From Trichosporon coremiiforme (taxonomy: Eukaryota > Basidiomycota > Tremellomycetes > Trichosporonales > Trichosporonaceae): a stretch of DNA of 64,000 nucleotides. Every line of letters begins with the position of its first letter. The first letter of the stretch is position 1. The stretch lies in assembly GCA_039545355.1 (NCBI GenBank), contig BCJJ01000004.1:1878801-1942800 (forward strand). Direction: 5' to 3'. Positions 33,015-44,529 of the stretch are shown here, one piece after another. The notes under the pieces were generated by a model, which was not told where the DNA came from, searched no databases, and saw only the letters and a program-made list of their open reading frames with translations. The position numbers were made by a program, and so were the translations under genes.

Positions 33015-34550
33015 ATGATTCTACGACAACTGCCCCGTTCCCTACGCCACTCCCTCACCGAGTCCCTTTCTCGCACTCGCACAGCCCTCCGCCCCACCGG
33101 GATCTCGCAACCACTGCTCTCGAGCAGGCTCCTGAGCTCATCGACTCCCACTGCAGCCCGCGCCCCCGTCTCCGTCCCCACCAGCCCTGGCCCCTCCAAC
33201 CCACCATCCTTCATCCCAGAAATCAGCTACGAGCCCTTCGACAGGGGGCTGCCGTATCGCCGCGCCCTGCTGCTGTTCCACGTCTCCGTACCCCCGACCT
33301 CGTGGCCATCACACGCAGAGCTCATGTGTCCCTTGTTCGGAAGCGTGCAGTTTGCCCTCAAATCGTCCAAGATTGGAATGAACGTGGTGTATGACGGCAC
33401 GGGCACCGCTAAAGACTTGAAGGGCGTCGATGCATTGCCGGCGGAGCTGGTGTATCCCGACGGCAAGGTGTTCAAGTGGGAGATGTTTGACGAGGGGACA
33501 ATGGAGAGTAGCGAGTTCCAGGAGGCCGTACAGTACGTCGCCAAGCAGCCCGGAACGGGGATCAAGGGGTTGGGGGTTGGGGGAACTCAGAGGGTAATGG
33601 TGTGCACGCACGGCGCGCGGGATTGTCGCTGTTCGGAGCGTGGAGGGCCCTTGGTTTCCTCGCTCCGCCAGGCCGTATCCCAACAATCCTCTTCCTCCGC
33701 CTCCGAAACCTCCCTCGAGATTGTCGAAATCGCCCACGTCGGGGGACACAAGTGGGCAGCCAACGCGCTTCTCTACCCCTCATTGGACATGTTCAGCAAC
33801 CTCGCCGCCCAGGACGCGGGCAAGTTTTTGAAGTTTATCGAGTCGGGGGGTGAGGAGGAGAGGAGTATGTGGGAACACTGGAGGGGACGGATTGGGTACA
33901 ATGACCTCGTGCAGATGCAGCTCGGCATGAGGGTTGACCGCATTCTGGCTGAACCGGAGGAGAGCAAGGAGAGCAAGGAGAGCAAGGAGAGCAAGGAGAG
34001 CAAGGAGAGCAAGGAGAGTAAGGAGGGCGAGTCGCTCGATTCGACCGAGAGTTCGCCCACGGCCTCAGGCTCGACTGCTACGACGCGCACCGCGGCCTCT
34101 TCCGCTCGTACAGCAAGCGATCCCCTCAGCGATCCCCTCTTTGACCCGATGGACCCCTCCGCCTTCTCCGGGCTCGACACGGCCGCAACGCGCCTCAAGT
34201 ACGCCAACACGCCCACAGTGCCTCTCACATTCACCACCTTTGATAACCAGCCCCTCCTCGTCAACGCACCCCTTGGCTCCACCTTGCTCGAGGTCGCGCG
34301 TCTCAACGATTTGCCAGGTATGGAAGGCACCTGCGGGGGGAACTGTGAATGCGCCACTTGTCATCTCCACTTTGTCCCGGATTGGATCGAGGCGCCCGTT
34401 GAGGAACCGAGCGAGGAGGAAGAGGATATGCTCTTCACGGCTATGGAGTATCGCGACGGAGAGAGCCGACTTGGGTGCCAGATCAAGGTTACCCCGGAGC
34501 TGTCCGAGTGGACCAAGAATGGAGGCGTGCTCAAGTTGCCCCAATACTAG
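33015..34550 (+). CDS. Mitochondrial fusion of a sucrase/ferredoxin-like (Aim32-type) domain and an adrenodoxin-type 2Fe-2S ferredoxin
   Basis: A single uninterrupted exon of 511 residues. The start at 33015 gives an Arg/Ser/Leu-rich, acid-free leader (MILRQLPRSLRHSLTESLSR), a typical mitochondrial presequence. Residues about 75-300 match the sucrase/ferredoxin-like (thioredoxin-fold ferredoxin) family: RVMVCTHGARDCRCSERGGP and IVEIAHVGGHKWAANALLYP carry its Cys pair and HxxxH. A linker with seven ESK repeats follows. Residues about 395-511 are a plant/vertebrate-type ferredoxin of the adrenodoxin class: GTCGGNCECATCHLHF (C-x5-C-x2-C) and RLGCQIKV, the fourth Cys, with EEEEDML before it. Both Fe-S modules appear intact. 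By family knowledge the second half could receive electrons from a ferredoxin reductase and pass them on; what the first half does is inference. No frameshift is needed, so the fusion is real in this sequence. Confidence 0.9.
   Translation: MILRQLPRSLRHSLTESLSRTRTALRPTGISQPLLSSRLLSSSTPTAARAPVSVPTSPGPSNPPSFIPEISYEPFDRGLPYRRALLLFHVSVPPTSWPSHAELMCPLFGSVQFALKSSKIGMNVVYDGTGTAKDLKGVDALPAELVYPDGKVFKWEMFDEGTMESSEFQEAVQYVAKQPGTGIKGLGVGGTQRVMVCTHGARDCRCSERGGPLVSSLRQAVSQQSSSSASETSLEIVEIAHVGGHKWAANALLYPSLDMFSNLAAQDAGKFLKFIESGGEEERSMWEHWRGRIGYNDLVQMQLGMRVDRILAEPEESKESKESKESKESKESKESKEGESLDSTESSPTASGSTATTRTAASSARTASDPLSDPLFDPMDPSAFSGLDTAATRLKYANTPTVPLTFTTFDNQPLLVNAPLGSTLLEVARLNDLPGMEGTCGGNCECATCHLHFVPDWIEAPVEEPSEEEEDMLFTAMEYRDGESRLGCQIKVTPELSEWTKNGGVLKLPQY
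33958..34029 (+). repeat. ESK linker repeat
   Basis: Eight near-identical 9-bp units (gagagcaag and variants) encode a Glu-Ser-Lys run that links the two Fe-S domains of the fusion protein. Such a charged run probably forms a flexible or single-helix linker. The number of units is likely to vary between strains. Confidence 0.85.
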
Positions 34551-34712
34551 ATCTTTAGAATAGAAAACATGCAGAGAATTGTACATCTATGGCTCCTCTC
34601 CCGATATCCACGCCAGTCTGACGCTCACTCCACCCTATCTGATTCTCGCTGCGCTCACTCTCGACCCATCGCCCACTCACACGGCTCGCTGCGCTCACCG
34701 CTCGCCGCGCGC

Positions 34713-35588
34713 TCACACACCCGCACCATACCGCGCAATCGTCCTAACCTCGTCCAGCAGCCCGGCGAGGTACTCCTCGCTCTCATCGCCCTGGGCGTAC
34801 CGCTCCAGACTCGGGATGAGCGCGACAGCAACCTCGACGCGCTCGGGACGCAGGTGCATGATCTGGGCAATCTCAAAGTTGTTCAGGAACCCTGGACGCG
34901 CCATGAGCGCGCCGCGCATGCCCTCGCACAGCGAGGCGTCCATGTTGGCAAACTCGTCGACGTAGGTGATCGTGGACTTGTAGACTCTGGAGGGTTAGCT
35001 GGAAGAGGTCAAGAACGTAGCTGCGGACGGGGCTTGCAAGACGGAACAGACCGATGGCTCGATTTGGCAAGACGAGATATAGCACAGGATGTTGCAGCAA
35101 ACGCCTCAAACAGTAGATGCCACGGCACGGTGAGAGCGCGCATCCTCGCTCTTCGCTTCACATCGTCCACCATTGCTCGCTGCACTCGCTCGACTACTCA
35201 CTTGTTATCCGGCGCCGGAGGAGCGCCCGCCTGGTCCCTCGAAATGCTCAGCAGCTGCCTCACCTCAGCGAGCGTGAGCGCTTCTCCGTTCGCGGCAAAG
35301 TCTGCTGTCAGCTGGGAACTTGTCAGGGGAGCGTACCTCCAAACTGGAGCTTGGTCGCATCCTCCTCTTGGGCCTGGGGTTAGCTCCTTTCCTTCATAAA
35401 TAGCTGTGGACTGGTCGGGGGAAGGTCATCCGGGGAAGAACAACAATGGCGAGGAAGGTCGAAGGAAGACAACCTCGACTTGCGCAGCCTGTGGTTGCTT
35501 CTCGTGTACTCACGGCACCGCGCCTCCTGTGCTTCTCCGCTGGTCTCGGCTGGGCGAGCTGGGCCTGTGTCGGTTTCGTGTCCTCCAT
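34713..35588 (-). CDS. RPB4: RNA polymerase II subunit RPB4
   Basis: Exons are 35514-35588, 35337-35373, 35202-35304 and 34713-34986, with introns of 140, 32 and 215 nt; the product has 162 residues. Rpb4 forms the stalk of RNA polymerase II with Rpb7 and has roles in initiation and mRNA decay. The spliced protein reads QEEDATKLQFGADFAANGEA, LTLAEVRQLLSI, KVYKSTITYVDEFA, FLNNFEIAQIMHLRPERVEV and AVALIPSLERY..EEYLAGLLDEVRTI, in line with the family's HRDC-like fold. The Pol III relative Rpc17 is the main alternative; the N-terminal EEDATKLQFG favours RPB4. The second intron, 32 nt (35305-35336), is the shortest seen in this window. Confidence 0.88.
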
Positions 35589-37092
35589 GATGGCTTGAGT
35601 GGAGGTCTGGATGAGCGGAGTTGCGTAACTCGTCGAAAGCGACAATCACAAGAGCTCGCCATTTAGGTTCCGCTCATGTAGCGTCGCGTGGCGTGTTGAG
35701 TGTCCGGATCCGCCACGCGGATTTGCGAAACATGGGTTGTTGCCGGAAGGGGCAGTGAGGGCAGATTGCGGTTTGTTTGTTGCGTGATGTGTTACGTAAA
35801 GAAGCGATGGCCAGGGTTGGGCAGCGAGGCAGCTAAGACACTGGACCCTGGGGGGCGCGCGGCTTACACGGCTTGACGGCGAGGGCGACTGAATGGGCTG
35901 AAATGGGGGATTCTCGATCCGACGATCGTTCGCGGCCGTGCCGCCCTGGAACACGCAGAATCACACAGTGCGACAAGCAAACGACTCGACTTGCGACGCC
36001 TGATCACTTTCACTTTCACGCATGCATATGATTGTGCACTGGAGTTTGCGTAGTGAAGCATGTCCTCGTTGGGTTTTCACGAATGTCCCGATCCCAAATT
36101 CATAGAGAGGGGTGGTGAATGGAAGCTTAAGAAGAGAGAGGGGGGGAACATGTGAGCGGGGAGTGAGACAGGGCGGGGAATAAGATTCAGTGGATGTTAG
36201 GTGTCAATTGTCTCCGGTTTGTGTTGTGTTCGAGGATGTTGCAGGTGGAACCACGGGTGCAGGCTGGCTGATGGCTGAGGTGAGGCCAGTGAGGGGAGTG
36301 AGGGGAGTGAGGTGAGGTATGGGCGGTATGGGCGGTATGGGCAGTAACGAGAAGGCACCGAGGCACTTCGTACTCCAGTCGCAGGAACCAAGGACAATGG
36401 TACCTCTGCAGCGTCCAGGAAGTCGAGGAAGGAGGACACCCAGTCATCCAGGTAAAGCCTTCCCGTCCGCGTAACCAGTCCACACTCGACGAGGGTCGAC
36501 GAGGGGTCGGAGGGGAGTCTCGCCTCAGCCTTCCCTTAGCCCCCGACTGGGTGCGTCCTGAGCTAACCGTGTATGTCCACCGCTGGGCCGCTGGGTTGCA
36601 AGACTCCCATGCATCCCTCCATCCCTCCATCCCTACCCTGCACCGGCCGCACCCCGCGCCCTGCATCCACCACCCTCCCCTCGGCGGCTCTGATGCATCC
36701 TGACTTGCACTCACCCGTGTCCGAATCCCAACCATCTCCTCGACGGCTGTCCCAGTCCTCCTTAGCCTTGCATCTCCATGGCCACTCCCACACCCGCGAC
36801 TTGATCATTTTCTCACTCGACATCCATCTAGCACCCACACCCACACCCACACTCACACCCACACCCATGTCCTTGCCCCCTTGATCACCAACCCATCTCA
36901 ACCCATAGGGCGATCACACACACACCCGCCTCCCCGGAACCACGACGCAGCCCAACACACAGACGTCGCCAAGAGGCGTGCACGACCCGACGCACCCTCC
37001 TTTCTTCTCATTCCGACCGGCGTTGCATCATCCTTGTCCATCATATCTCCCCCCACCGACACACCATCCAGCACAGCCAGGCATAGCCAGCA
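35589..37092. other. Intergenic with simple repeats, divergent promoter region
   Basis: About 1.5 kb between RPB4 (minus) and the Rho GEF gene (plus). It holds purine-rich repeats (gaggggagt and ggtatgggc units, about 36288-36342), a catccctc run (about 36610-36635) and a cacaccc repeat (about 36832-36868). A minus-strand open frame over the repeats gives HTAHTAHTSPHSPHS-type low complexity and is not taken as a gene. Confidence 0.45.
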
Positions 37093-40000
37093 ATGTCCCC
37101 GACGCCCGGCGCGGGGCCGTCGGACCCGTCGGACTCTCGTTGCAGCTTGGGCTCATCCCAGTCCACAACATCCTTCGCCACCCCGCCGTCTTCCCCAAAG
37201 CTCAACACGAGCGTGTCCCGCATACCAAAGCTCGCACCCTCACCCATCGATAATGCACTGAGCCGCTCATCAAGCTCAGGTGACAAGAGGTCCAACGCCC
37301 CAGCGCCTACTCACGCGCATGCTCCAACGCCGCCGCACTTCCCTGCCGCCCCAAGTCCCTCGTCTCTCCCGGTACCGGTCCACAACAAGCTGCTCGCACG
37401 CAAGTCCATGTCGGCCGCCATCCCGCAGTCCTCCAGGCGGTACTCGCAGTACCTCACCAAGAACGGGCCGAGCCCACCGTCATCGATTCCGATAGCGATC
37501 CCCGTCTTCAGAGGAGGAGGAGGAGGAGGAGGATCGGGAGGAGGGAGCTCAAGTTCAGGCAACGTAAGCAGCTCTGTCACGCCGACTCCTTCCCCTGTAC
37601 CGAGTTCCAACGCGGCCGCGGGGCGTGGTGGAGTCGGCAGGGGCGCGTCCCCCGCGTCTTCCTCTGCTTCGGCCATGCGACGGACGTCTTCCGCAGAGGG
37701 CAGGCGTACCGCAAGGACGTTCCATCGAGAAGAACACGCTCCACCAATGCCACCTCCACTCCCGCCTGGCGCTGCACCGCCGCGCTCAAGTGTTGCAGGC
37801 ACGAGCACGACGTCGTCTCCTTCGCCCAGCAGTGGGATTCCAAGAAGACAAAAGTCTTCGTCCTCCTTGGGACGGCGCAAGTCTCACATTCCCACCTCAA
37901 ACACGACTCCTTCGTCCCGTGCGCGCCCGATGTCTGTCAAGCCGCCAGCGCGTGTGTCGTCGGCGGCAGCGTCGGCCGTCCTCTCAGCTCAGCACCATTC
38001 ACCACTACCCACCTCTCCCCCGATACGGAACGGCAATCCAACCGCGTTTGGATTTCCGAACGGCTCTACGTTCAACCAGGATCTGCCGCTACGCTCTGCG
38101 TCACTGCGAGCAACTTCGGATTCACGCCCCGCTAGCCCATCGCCGCCGCCTCCGCCAGTGCGGGCCGATGCGACGTTCTCTCCGCCAGAACCGCAGTTCC
38201 GACGTCCGGATGCGACTCATTCCCCTGGACAACCTTCGACATCCTCGGTTGACGTAGACGATGGACATCGGCACGTTGACGATCATAGCCCTGCTCGCCC
38301 AAACGGTGTCGCTCGCGGGGAAACTCGTCCTTCTCGCGCTTCGTCACTCTCGTCTGCAAGCGTCCCCGCTTCCCCTCTTGCACGAAGTCATGGCTTCCCA
38401 CAGCAGGTCGGCCCGCAAACAGCGACACCGCCAAAGGATGGGCCATCACCGCACTCGCCGCGAACAGCTATCTCGCTCCGGTCACCGACGACACCCCTCT
38501 CGCCGCCAGTGAGCAGCAACACTGTCGGTCCCGACCTGCCGCTGCGCCACGAGTCGCTCCCCCAGACACCCCTTCCGCCCCTCCCAACGTCTCCGACGCG
38601 CTCCACCAGCCTCGCGCCGGAACCCCCTGCAGCTCTCCGGTCCAGCACCTCGTCCCAAGGTTCGACCACGACTGTCGTGCCGGATCCGATTGAAACAGAA
38701 GTTCCCCCGTTGCCGAACCCATCACCTCCTTCGGCTTCGAATCAGGCGGCCACGAGTCCAGTTTCAACCGTGTCTTCGACCGCGACACCCGGTGCCCCGA
38801 CAGCCCCACCAGTTCCAGCTGCACCGACATCTGTCGCAGCACCCGCAGCAACTCCAGCAACCCCGCCTGCACAGCCTGTTCCCAACGGAAGGGTGACACC
38901 CGAGTCGAGCCGTAATGCCAAGGCGTCCGAGTCGCCGCGAGCGCCTCGAACGTCGCCACGTCCTGACCGGAAGTCACCGGGACTCACGATCGACCCTCCA
39001 CCTCCCCCCACGAGCTCGCACAACATTCGTGTGGTCAGCCCTCCACCGATCCCGATCTCGGCCCCGCAGCCGTCCGCTGTGCCACCGGCAGCCGTTCCCA
39101 TCATTCCGGCCAAGAGTCCCCTCCGTCCGCGGACAGGCAGACTTCGCTCTGGCACGAACACTGCTGTACCGCCTGTTCCCAAACTCCCGGACAACATCCC
39201 TCCTGTTCCTCAACGCCCGTCGAGTGTCCACCACGTGTCATCGACGCTGCAACTCCCTGAACAGGATCCCTCAGCCTCAGGTTCCTCAAGCCAACCACCG
39301 GCCAGCGAGTCATCGGGAGCTACGGCCCGTGCCGAAGAAGCAAACCAAACAACTGACAGTGCGACTACTGAAGAGCCCAGTGCTGTTACCACTGCGTCGT
39401 CAACTTCGTCCGAGCCCCGCACGTCGCCTTCGGTTGTGGTGCCCTCCCAGCAAGCGCTGGCAGCGGCCATCCTCGCTCCAGTCCAGAACACGTACGGCGG
39501 CATTCCCCTCACCGCGCGCTCGGACCCCGTTCACGTTCACTCGCCCGCAGAAAGTTCAGCACAACCGTTCGCCAAAGATTTGTCGTCGTCGCTCTTGGCG
39601 TCGCCAATTCCGTTCGACGACTCGGGACCGCCATCGGCTCCAGCTTCAAACCAGAACATTTGGGTCGTCAGCTCTGGGAGCGCTTCTCGCCCGACCAGCT
39701 TCTTGGATGCGTCCACCTCTACGGCTTCCACCATCTCGACTTCGGTTTCCACGACCGACAGCCTTCTTGGCCGATCAGAGGTCAGCATCATGGAGGACGC
39801 GACCCTGTACGACAAGCGCGAGTCATTGGACGATGAAATCATCAGCAGCCCGACCGCCCTGTCCCAGAGCTGCGATCTCTGTCCTTCGCCCACCGACTGT
39901 CCCCACACAACGCTCAAGAAGCAAACGTCACTCCCTCGCGTTACGCCGCTGAATCTCGACGTGCACAGCAAGGTGCTTCCTGAGCTGCCGCTACCCAGCC

Positions 40001-43000
40001 CGAATCAGCCTCTGTCGCCACGCACGCCTACGACGCCAGCACGCCCTCAGCATGCGCAGCAGACGTCGGCTCCCCCGCGGTCACCCTCGATGCCAACCCT
40101 CGTGCGCAAGGAGTCGCCAGCATCAGTCGCGAGCCAGACGACCACCGAATCTCACGACCACCTCGTCCCACGACCCCGAATGCGAGGACCCGGCCCAGAC
40201 GGCAGAAGCAACACAACTGGCCATTCTCCACGACCACAGAGCATGGTCGTCACCGGTTCGCCGCTGCCGTCGCCTATCTCACCAAGTCTGTCTCGCCGCG
40301 CGCACCTGATTCGCGAGATCGCCCACACGGAACGAACGCATGCGAACGATCTGGCGTTAATCACCGACGCCTACGTCGGTCGCGTGCTGCGGACTGACTC
40401 AGGATTATCTTCGCAGGGGTCGACGGCTGTCGAAACAGCCGACTCGAGCGCGAGCACGCCGGGTGCAAGCACGCCAGGTGTCGAGGCTGTCCACCCGCAA
40501 CGCGGGCATGCGCGTCGGCCGTCCTACGGCCTGGCCGCAGACGAGCACGGCCGCGTGGAAGGCAAGCGACACCATCAGGAGCGACGGATGAGTGGGCAGG
40601 ATTCGGCTTGGGCCCAAGCATGGAGTGGTCTGATGTCGCCTGTGCTGAAGAGCCCGAAGGAACGGGAAGGGCACCACCAGGGCAACGGCTCTATGGACGG
40701 CATGTACCAGTCGTCCGCTGGTGGATCGTCGTCCTCGTTCCAGATGGTCACTCCGCCGGTGCAGTCTCCTGCCAACTTGTCGGCTCCGGCGTCGGCATCG
40801 ACAAACAACGGTTTCACGCGGCTGGGCGGTATAATGAACCCTCAGTCGGGCAAGCCGCTGTCGTCGTGGGATATCAAGGCCGTCTTCCTGAACATCAACG
40901 AGCTGGCATATATCTCCGACGAGCTCGCCAAGGAGTTTGACCAGGCAATCGGGGACGCGGAAAGCGACCCGGGTACACCGGGCGCTGACAGTGTGGGCGA
41001 CAGATTAGGCGAGGTCTTCATGAAGATGGTAAGTATACATGGTGTGAGACAAGTGGCTGACCGCAGCTCCCACGCCTGCGCCCCCTGTACACATTCTACT
41101 GCTCACGTCAGGCTGCGGCCTCGAAGCGATTACTCGAGCTGCAGCAGGACCTGGGATACGCCCAGTACCTGAACGACTGTTGGGGACAGGTCAAGTCGCA
41201 CACACACGCCTGGAACCTCGATTCGATGTTGATCAAGCCCGTGCAGCGAATCACAAAGTACCCGTTGCTCTTTGAGGATCTCTTGGCCTGCACGACCGCC
41301 TCCCACCCTGACTACCACTTCATCCAGAAGGCGGCCGAGAGCGCCCGCACTCTTGCGCTCGAGATTGACGAAGCCAAGCGCCGAAAGGATGTGATCAGCA
41401 GCGTCATGGGCAAGTCGCAGTCGACGATCAGCCTCGTCAAGGACCCCAAGGCGGGATCAGGCGGCCGACTCCTGAACCTGCGGCGTTTCAAGAAGGACAG
41501 GCTGAACGGCGGCGGCGGCGACTCTGGCCCCCCGGAGATAACGCCATACGCCCAGGCGCAGCTGAAGGAGCTCGTCTCCAGGATCGAGAACAGCGATAAG
41601 CAGGTGCGCCGCATGACTCGCGACGTCGTTGAATGGGTCAACTCGAACGAGGTCTTGTTACTCAACGGCCGCGATACGAACCTCGACTTATTGCGCTGGT
41701 ACACGCTCGAAGGACGCGTTATGAACGATGTCCGGGCAGCCAAGGTCGCGGCGTACAAGTCTGTGCTCGACAGCTGCATCAACACGATCTGGCAAGAGAT
41801 GAACGACCGCATCAACAACTCGGTACTCGCCGTACTGGGCAAGATGATTGATGCTGCGCGCAACCCGCTGGCCATCATTGATCGGTTGAATCGCAAGTCT
41901 GCCGATTACGCCCGGTACCAGGCGCACCGACACGCGAAGAAGTCCATCGACCGCCTCATGATTCAGGAAGCGACCGACTATGTCGCAATTCACACCCAGC
42001 TTCTCGAGGAGCTTCCTGTCTTCTTGGAGGGTTACTCGAAGATTTTCGAGATCGCGGTGGCTGCCCTGACTATGGCGCAGGCGCGGTACTTTGCCAACAT
42101 GCGCGACATCACGCGCGCGTTCACGACCCAGTTCCTCAGCGAGCCTACCGAGAGTAGGCTCACCGAGAGTGGCGAGATTCAGGAGGTCGCGATCGATATC
42201 ACGACGGCGCGCGGTATCCACAAGGCATGGCTGGACAAGTTCTTGGCCCCCAATAACATTGCGAAGGGTCTTCTGACGACTAGCGCGGATTTCAGTGAGT
42301 TGCCGGGTTTGGTTGCTGCTAACTTTCAGTGCGGCACAGTGAAGGGACGAGCGAGTCCCGCCGCGCTCCCGGCAGCCGATCGACGAGTCGATCCGAACTG
42401 CGCTCCCCGAACCTGCGTCACGCGCCGTCGTTCATCACGCGGCCGAAATCGCGCAACGAATCGCGAGCAGGAAGCGAGTCGCGCAACGGCATGCGTGCCG
42501 AGTCACGGACAGAGCAGCTGCGCTCCGAGTCGCGGGCGGAGCACACTTCGGACTCGGGCGACGAGCGTGCGAACCGGCGTCGCTCGCGATCGCTCAGCGG
42601 GCAATCGACCGCGGTGTCGGACTCGGAGAGCTCGTCGCGGTTTGCCTCGCTCATCCGGCGCAACAGCCAACGCAACGGAAGCGCGAAGAAGGGACAGCGC
42701 AGCCTGCGGCCACCGATGCCCGATGGCTTCATGGAGCGCAAGGCGAACGAGCACACGCTCTCGGTCGCTACGTCCGAGGACCGCCTGTCCTCGCACACCC
42801 AGCAGTCGCAACAGTCAGGCGATTCGCAGCGGTCCCAGACCTCTGGCAACACGCAAGCATCGGCGATATCGCAGGACTCGCGTTTGTCATTGTCGCCCCG
42901 CTCACACATGTCGCAGCTGGAGAAGACGCTCTCGCACGACTCGACCGCCGAAGAAATCGCCTCGCGCCTCTCCTTCGGCCTGCCTCGCATTCACACCGAG

Positions 43001-43462
43001 AGCACACCCCTCCTCTTCGACGGCTTCGGCATGGGCAAGCCTTACCGCGCCGTAATGGGGGACGAGGTACCAATGGACTCTCCCATGGAGATCACGCCAA
43101 CTGACCTCGCTCCCGACGCCACGACCTCCTCCAGCCCCCGCTCAAGCGTAACGGACGTAGAGGGCGATCCCTGGGCCTCAACAGGGATCAACTATGCGTG
43201 CGCCGTCGTGGCCGAGTTCGACCCGAAGCAGCTCGGCGACCGCCGATTCATGGGCCTGCCGTTCCTCACCCTCGACGTAGGGCAGGAGGTTGAGGTCCGG
43301 CACGAGATTGGCCGAGTCGCCGTCCTGCCCAACTTCCCGTATGCCCACTTGGGCGTGGAGAATGATGGCGCGGTCGTGTGCCGTGCCGAGGACGGAAAGT
43401 ATGGTATCGCCATGTGCAGCTTCCTCGAGCCGATTCAGGAGCTGGTGCAGTCGCAGATCTAA
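37093..43462 (+). CDS. Rho-type guanine nucleotide exchange factor with DH and BAR domains
   Basis: Exons 37093-41028, 41067-42294 and 42330-43462 (introns 38 and 35 nt) encode 2098 residues. About the first 1060 residues are Ser/Pro-rich and disordered. A DH domain follows: RRAHLIREIAHTERTHANDL from about residue 1065. It is broken by a large low-complexity insert and resumes at SSWDIKAVFLNINELAYISD. It ends after NLDSMLIKPVQRITKYPLLF, the strongest RhoGEF signature (about residue 1370). Next is a BAR domain (about 1465-1710; RMTRDVVEWVNSNEVLLLNG, SCINTIWQEM, YFANMRDITRAFTTQF). A Ser/Arg-rich tail ends in an SH3-like module (about 2007-2090; INYACAVVAEFDP, FLTLDVGQEVEV, DGKYGIAMCSFLEPI). DH-BAR without PH is the layout of fission yeast Gef1 and animal Tuba, which act on Cdc42. 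Whether the target here is Cdc42 or RAC1 (gene at 62544) is unknown. Confidence 0.9.
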
Positions 43463-44529
43463 GCGGCTACGCGAACGCAGACACGAACCTGGCGTTCCGG
43501 TCACAATCCCCAACAATCAACTAGAATCGAACCACCTCCATCCTCACTCTCTCCCCTCTCCTCTCTCCTCACTCTCTGCCCTCCCTCCGACGAAACCCCG
43601 TCACCGACCAATCCTCCACCCCTCCCCCCATCTTATCTGAACGAAACATAGGCCCGCCCTCGCCCAAGACCAGGCGAAACAAACCGTTGTACTGTAGTGT
43701 GTAGTGTGCACGGCAGACATTGCACTAGTGTAAAGGGATATACGATGGATAATTGTGAGAAGTACGCGAAGCGATGGCGAAGCAGGCGTCAGCTTGTAGT
43801 AGCGCTGCAGTTTCAGTATCTGTCAACCTGAGGGCTGAGGGTGGGTTAAGCATAAGACGCCGATGGTGAAGCCCGAGTGGGTCGACGACGTCTGCCTAGT
43901 GGGTGCCTGTAGTCACGCCGGTCATGGACGAGGGTTGGACGTGCAAAGTGACGGTGGAGGGAAGCGTAAGCGGGCTCCGGGCCCTCTCTGGGTCGGAGGG
44001 AGGCAAGCTTAACCGGGCCCCTCGTTTGTGCCACTGACGTTATCACCCGCAGGGTTGATGGGCTGATGGATATGGGACGCGGGTAGTAGTGACCGACACT
44101 GGCTCTGCGTGTGTGAGGACAATCAGTAGTCCGTTCCTTCGTTCTTCTCATCTTCTCACTAGTCACCATCTTTTCGCTTTTCTATCCTTCTAGAGCGTAG
44201 AGCAGACACCGCCATCGATACAGCCACGAGCTGAACGCTCTGTATACCCCGACTGCGATCGAGACTCAAGGCGGACCGACGACCGGCTCGCACCCACCCG
44301 ACTCTACCGAACGCCGCACGTTCGCAAGTCGTACCTTCGCCATCAGTCGACACTGCACTCTTCCTCTCTCACACACCTTCACCCTTCAACCTTCAACCTC
44401 CAACCCCCGACTCAACTCACTTCCCTTCGCTCATCTTCATCACAGCGCGATAGCTATCGCCGCCGTCCCCGGCTTCGACTCGTTCAATCTCATTGTTCTG
44501 CGGGGAGGAAGTAAGAGGGACTCGGCAGG
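43463..44529. other. Intergenic, PAH1 promoter region
   Basis: About 1.07 kb between two plus-strand genes. The 3' end near 43530-43620 is very pyrimidine-rich. A second pyrimidine-rich tract (about 44330-44440) ends at a possible 5'-leader splice acceptor (catcacag near 44443). No gene is seen. Confidence 0.45.

Noticed and set aside
36197..36439. Minus-strand frames with HTAHTSPHSPHS or YRPYRPY repeats
   Set aside because: They are translations of purine/pyrimidine simple repeats, with no conserved flanks or gene structure.
42773..42779. Rho GEF and RAC1 as a gene cluster
   Set aside because: They lie about 20 kb apart with unrelated genes between, so a functional link is possible from family knowledge but not supported by the arrangement.
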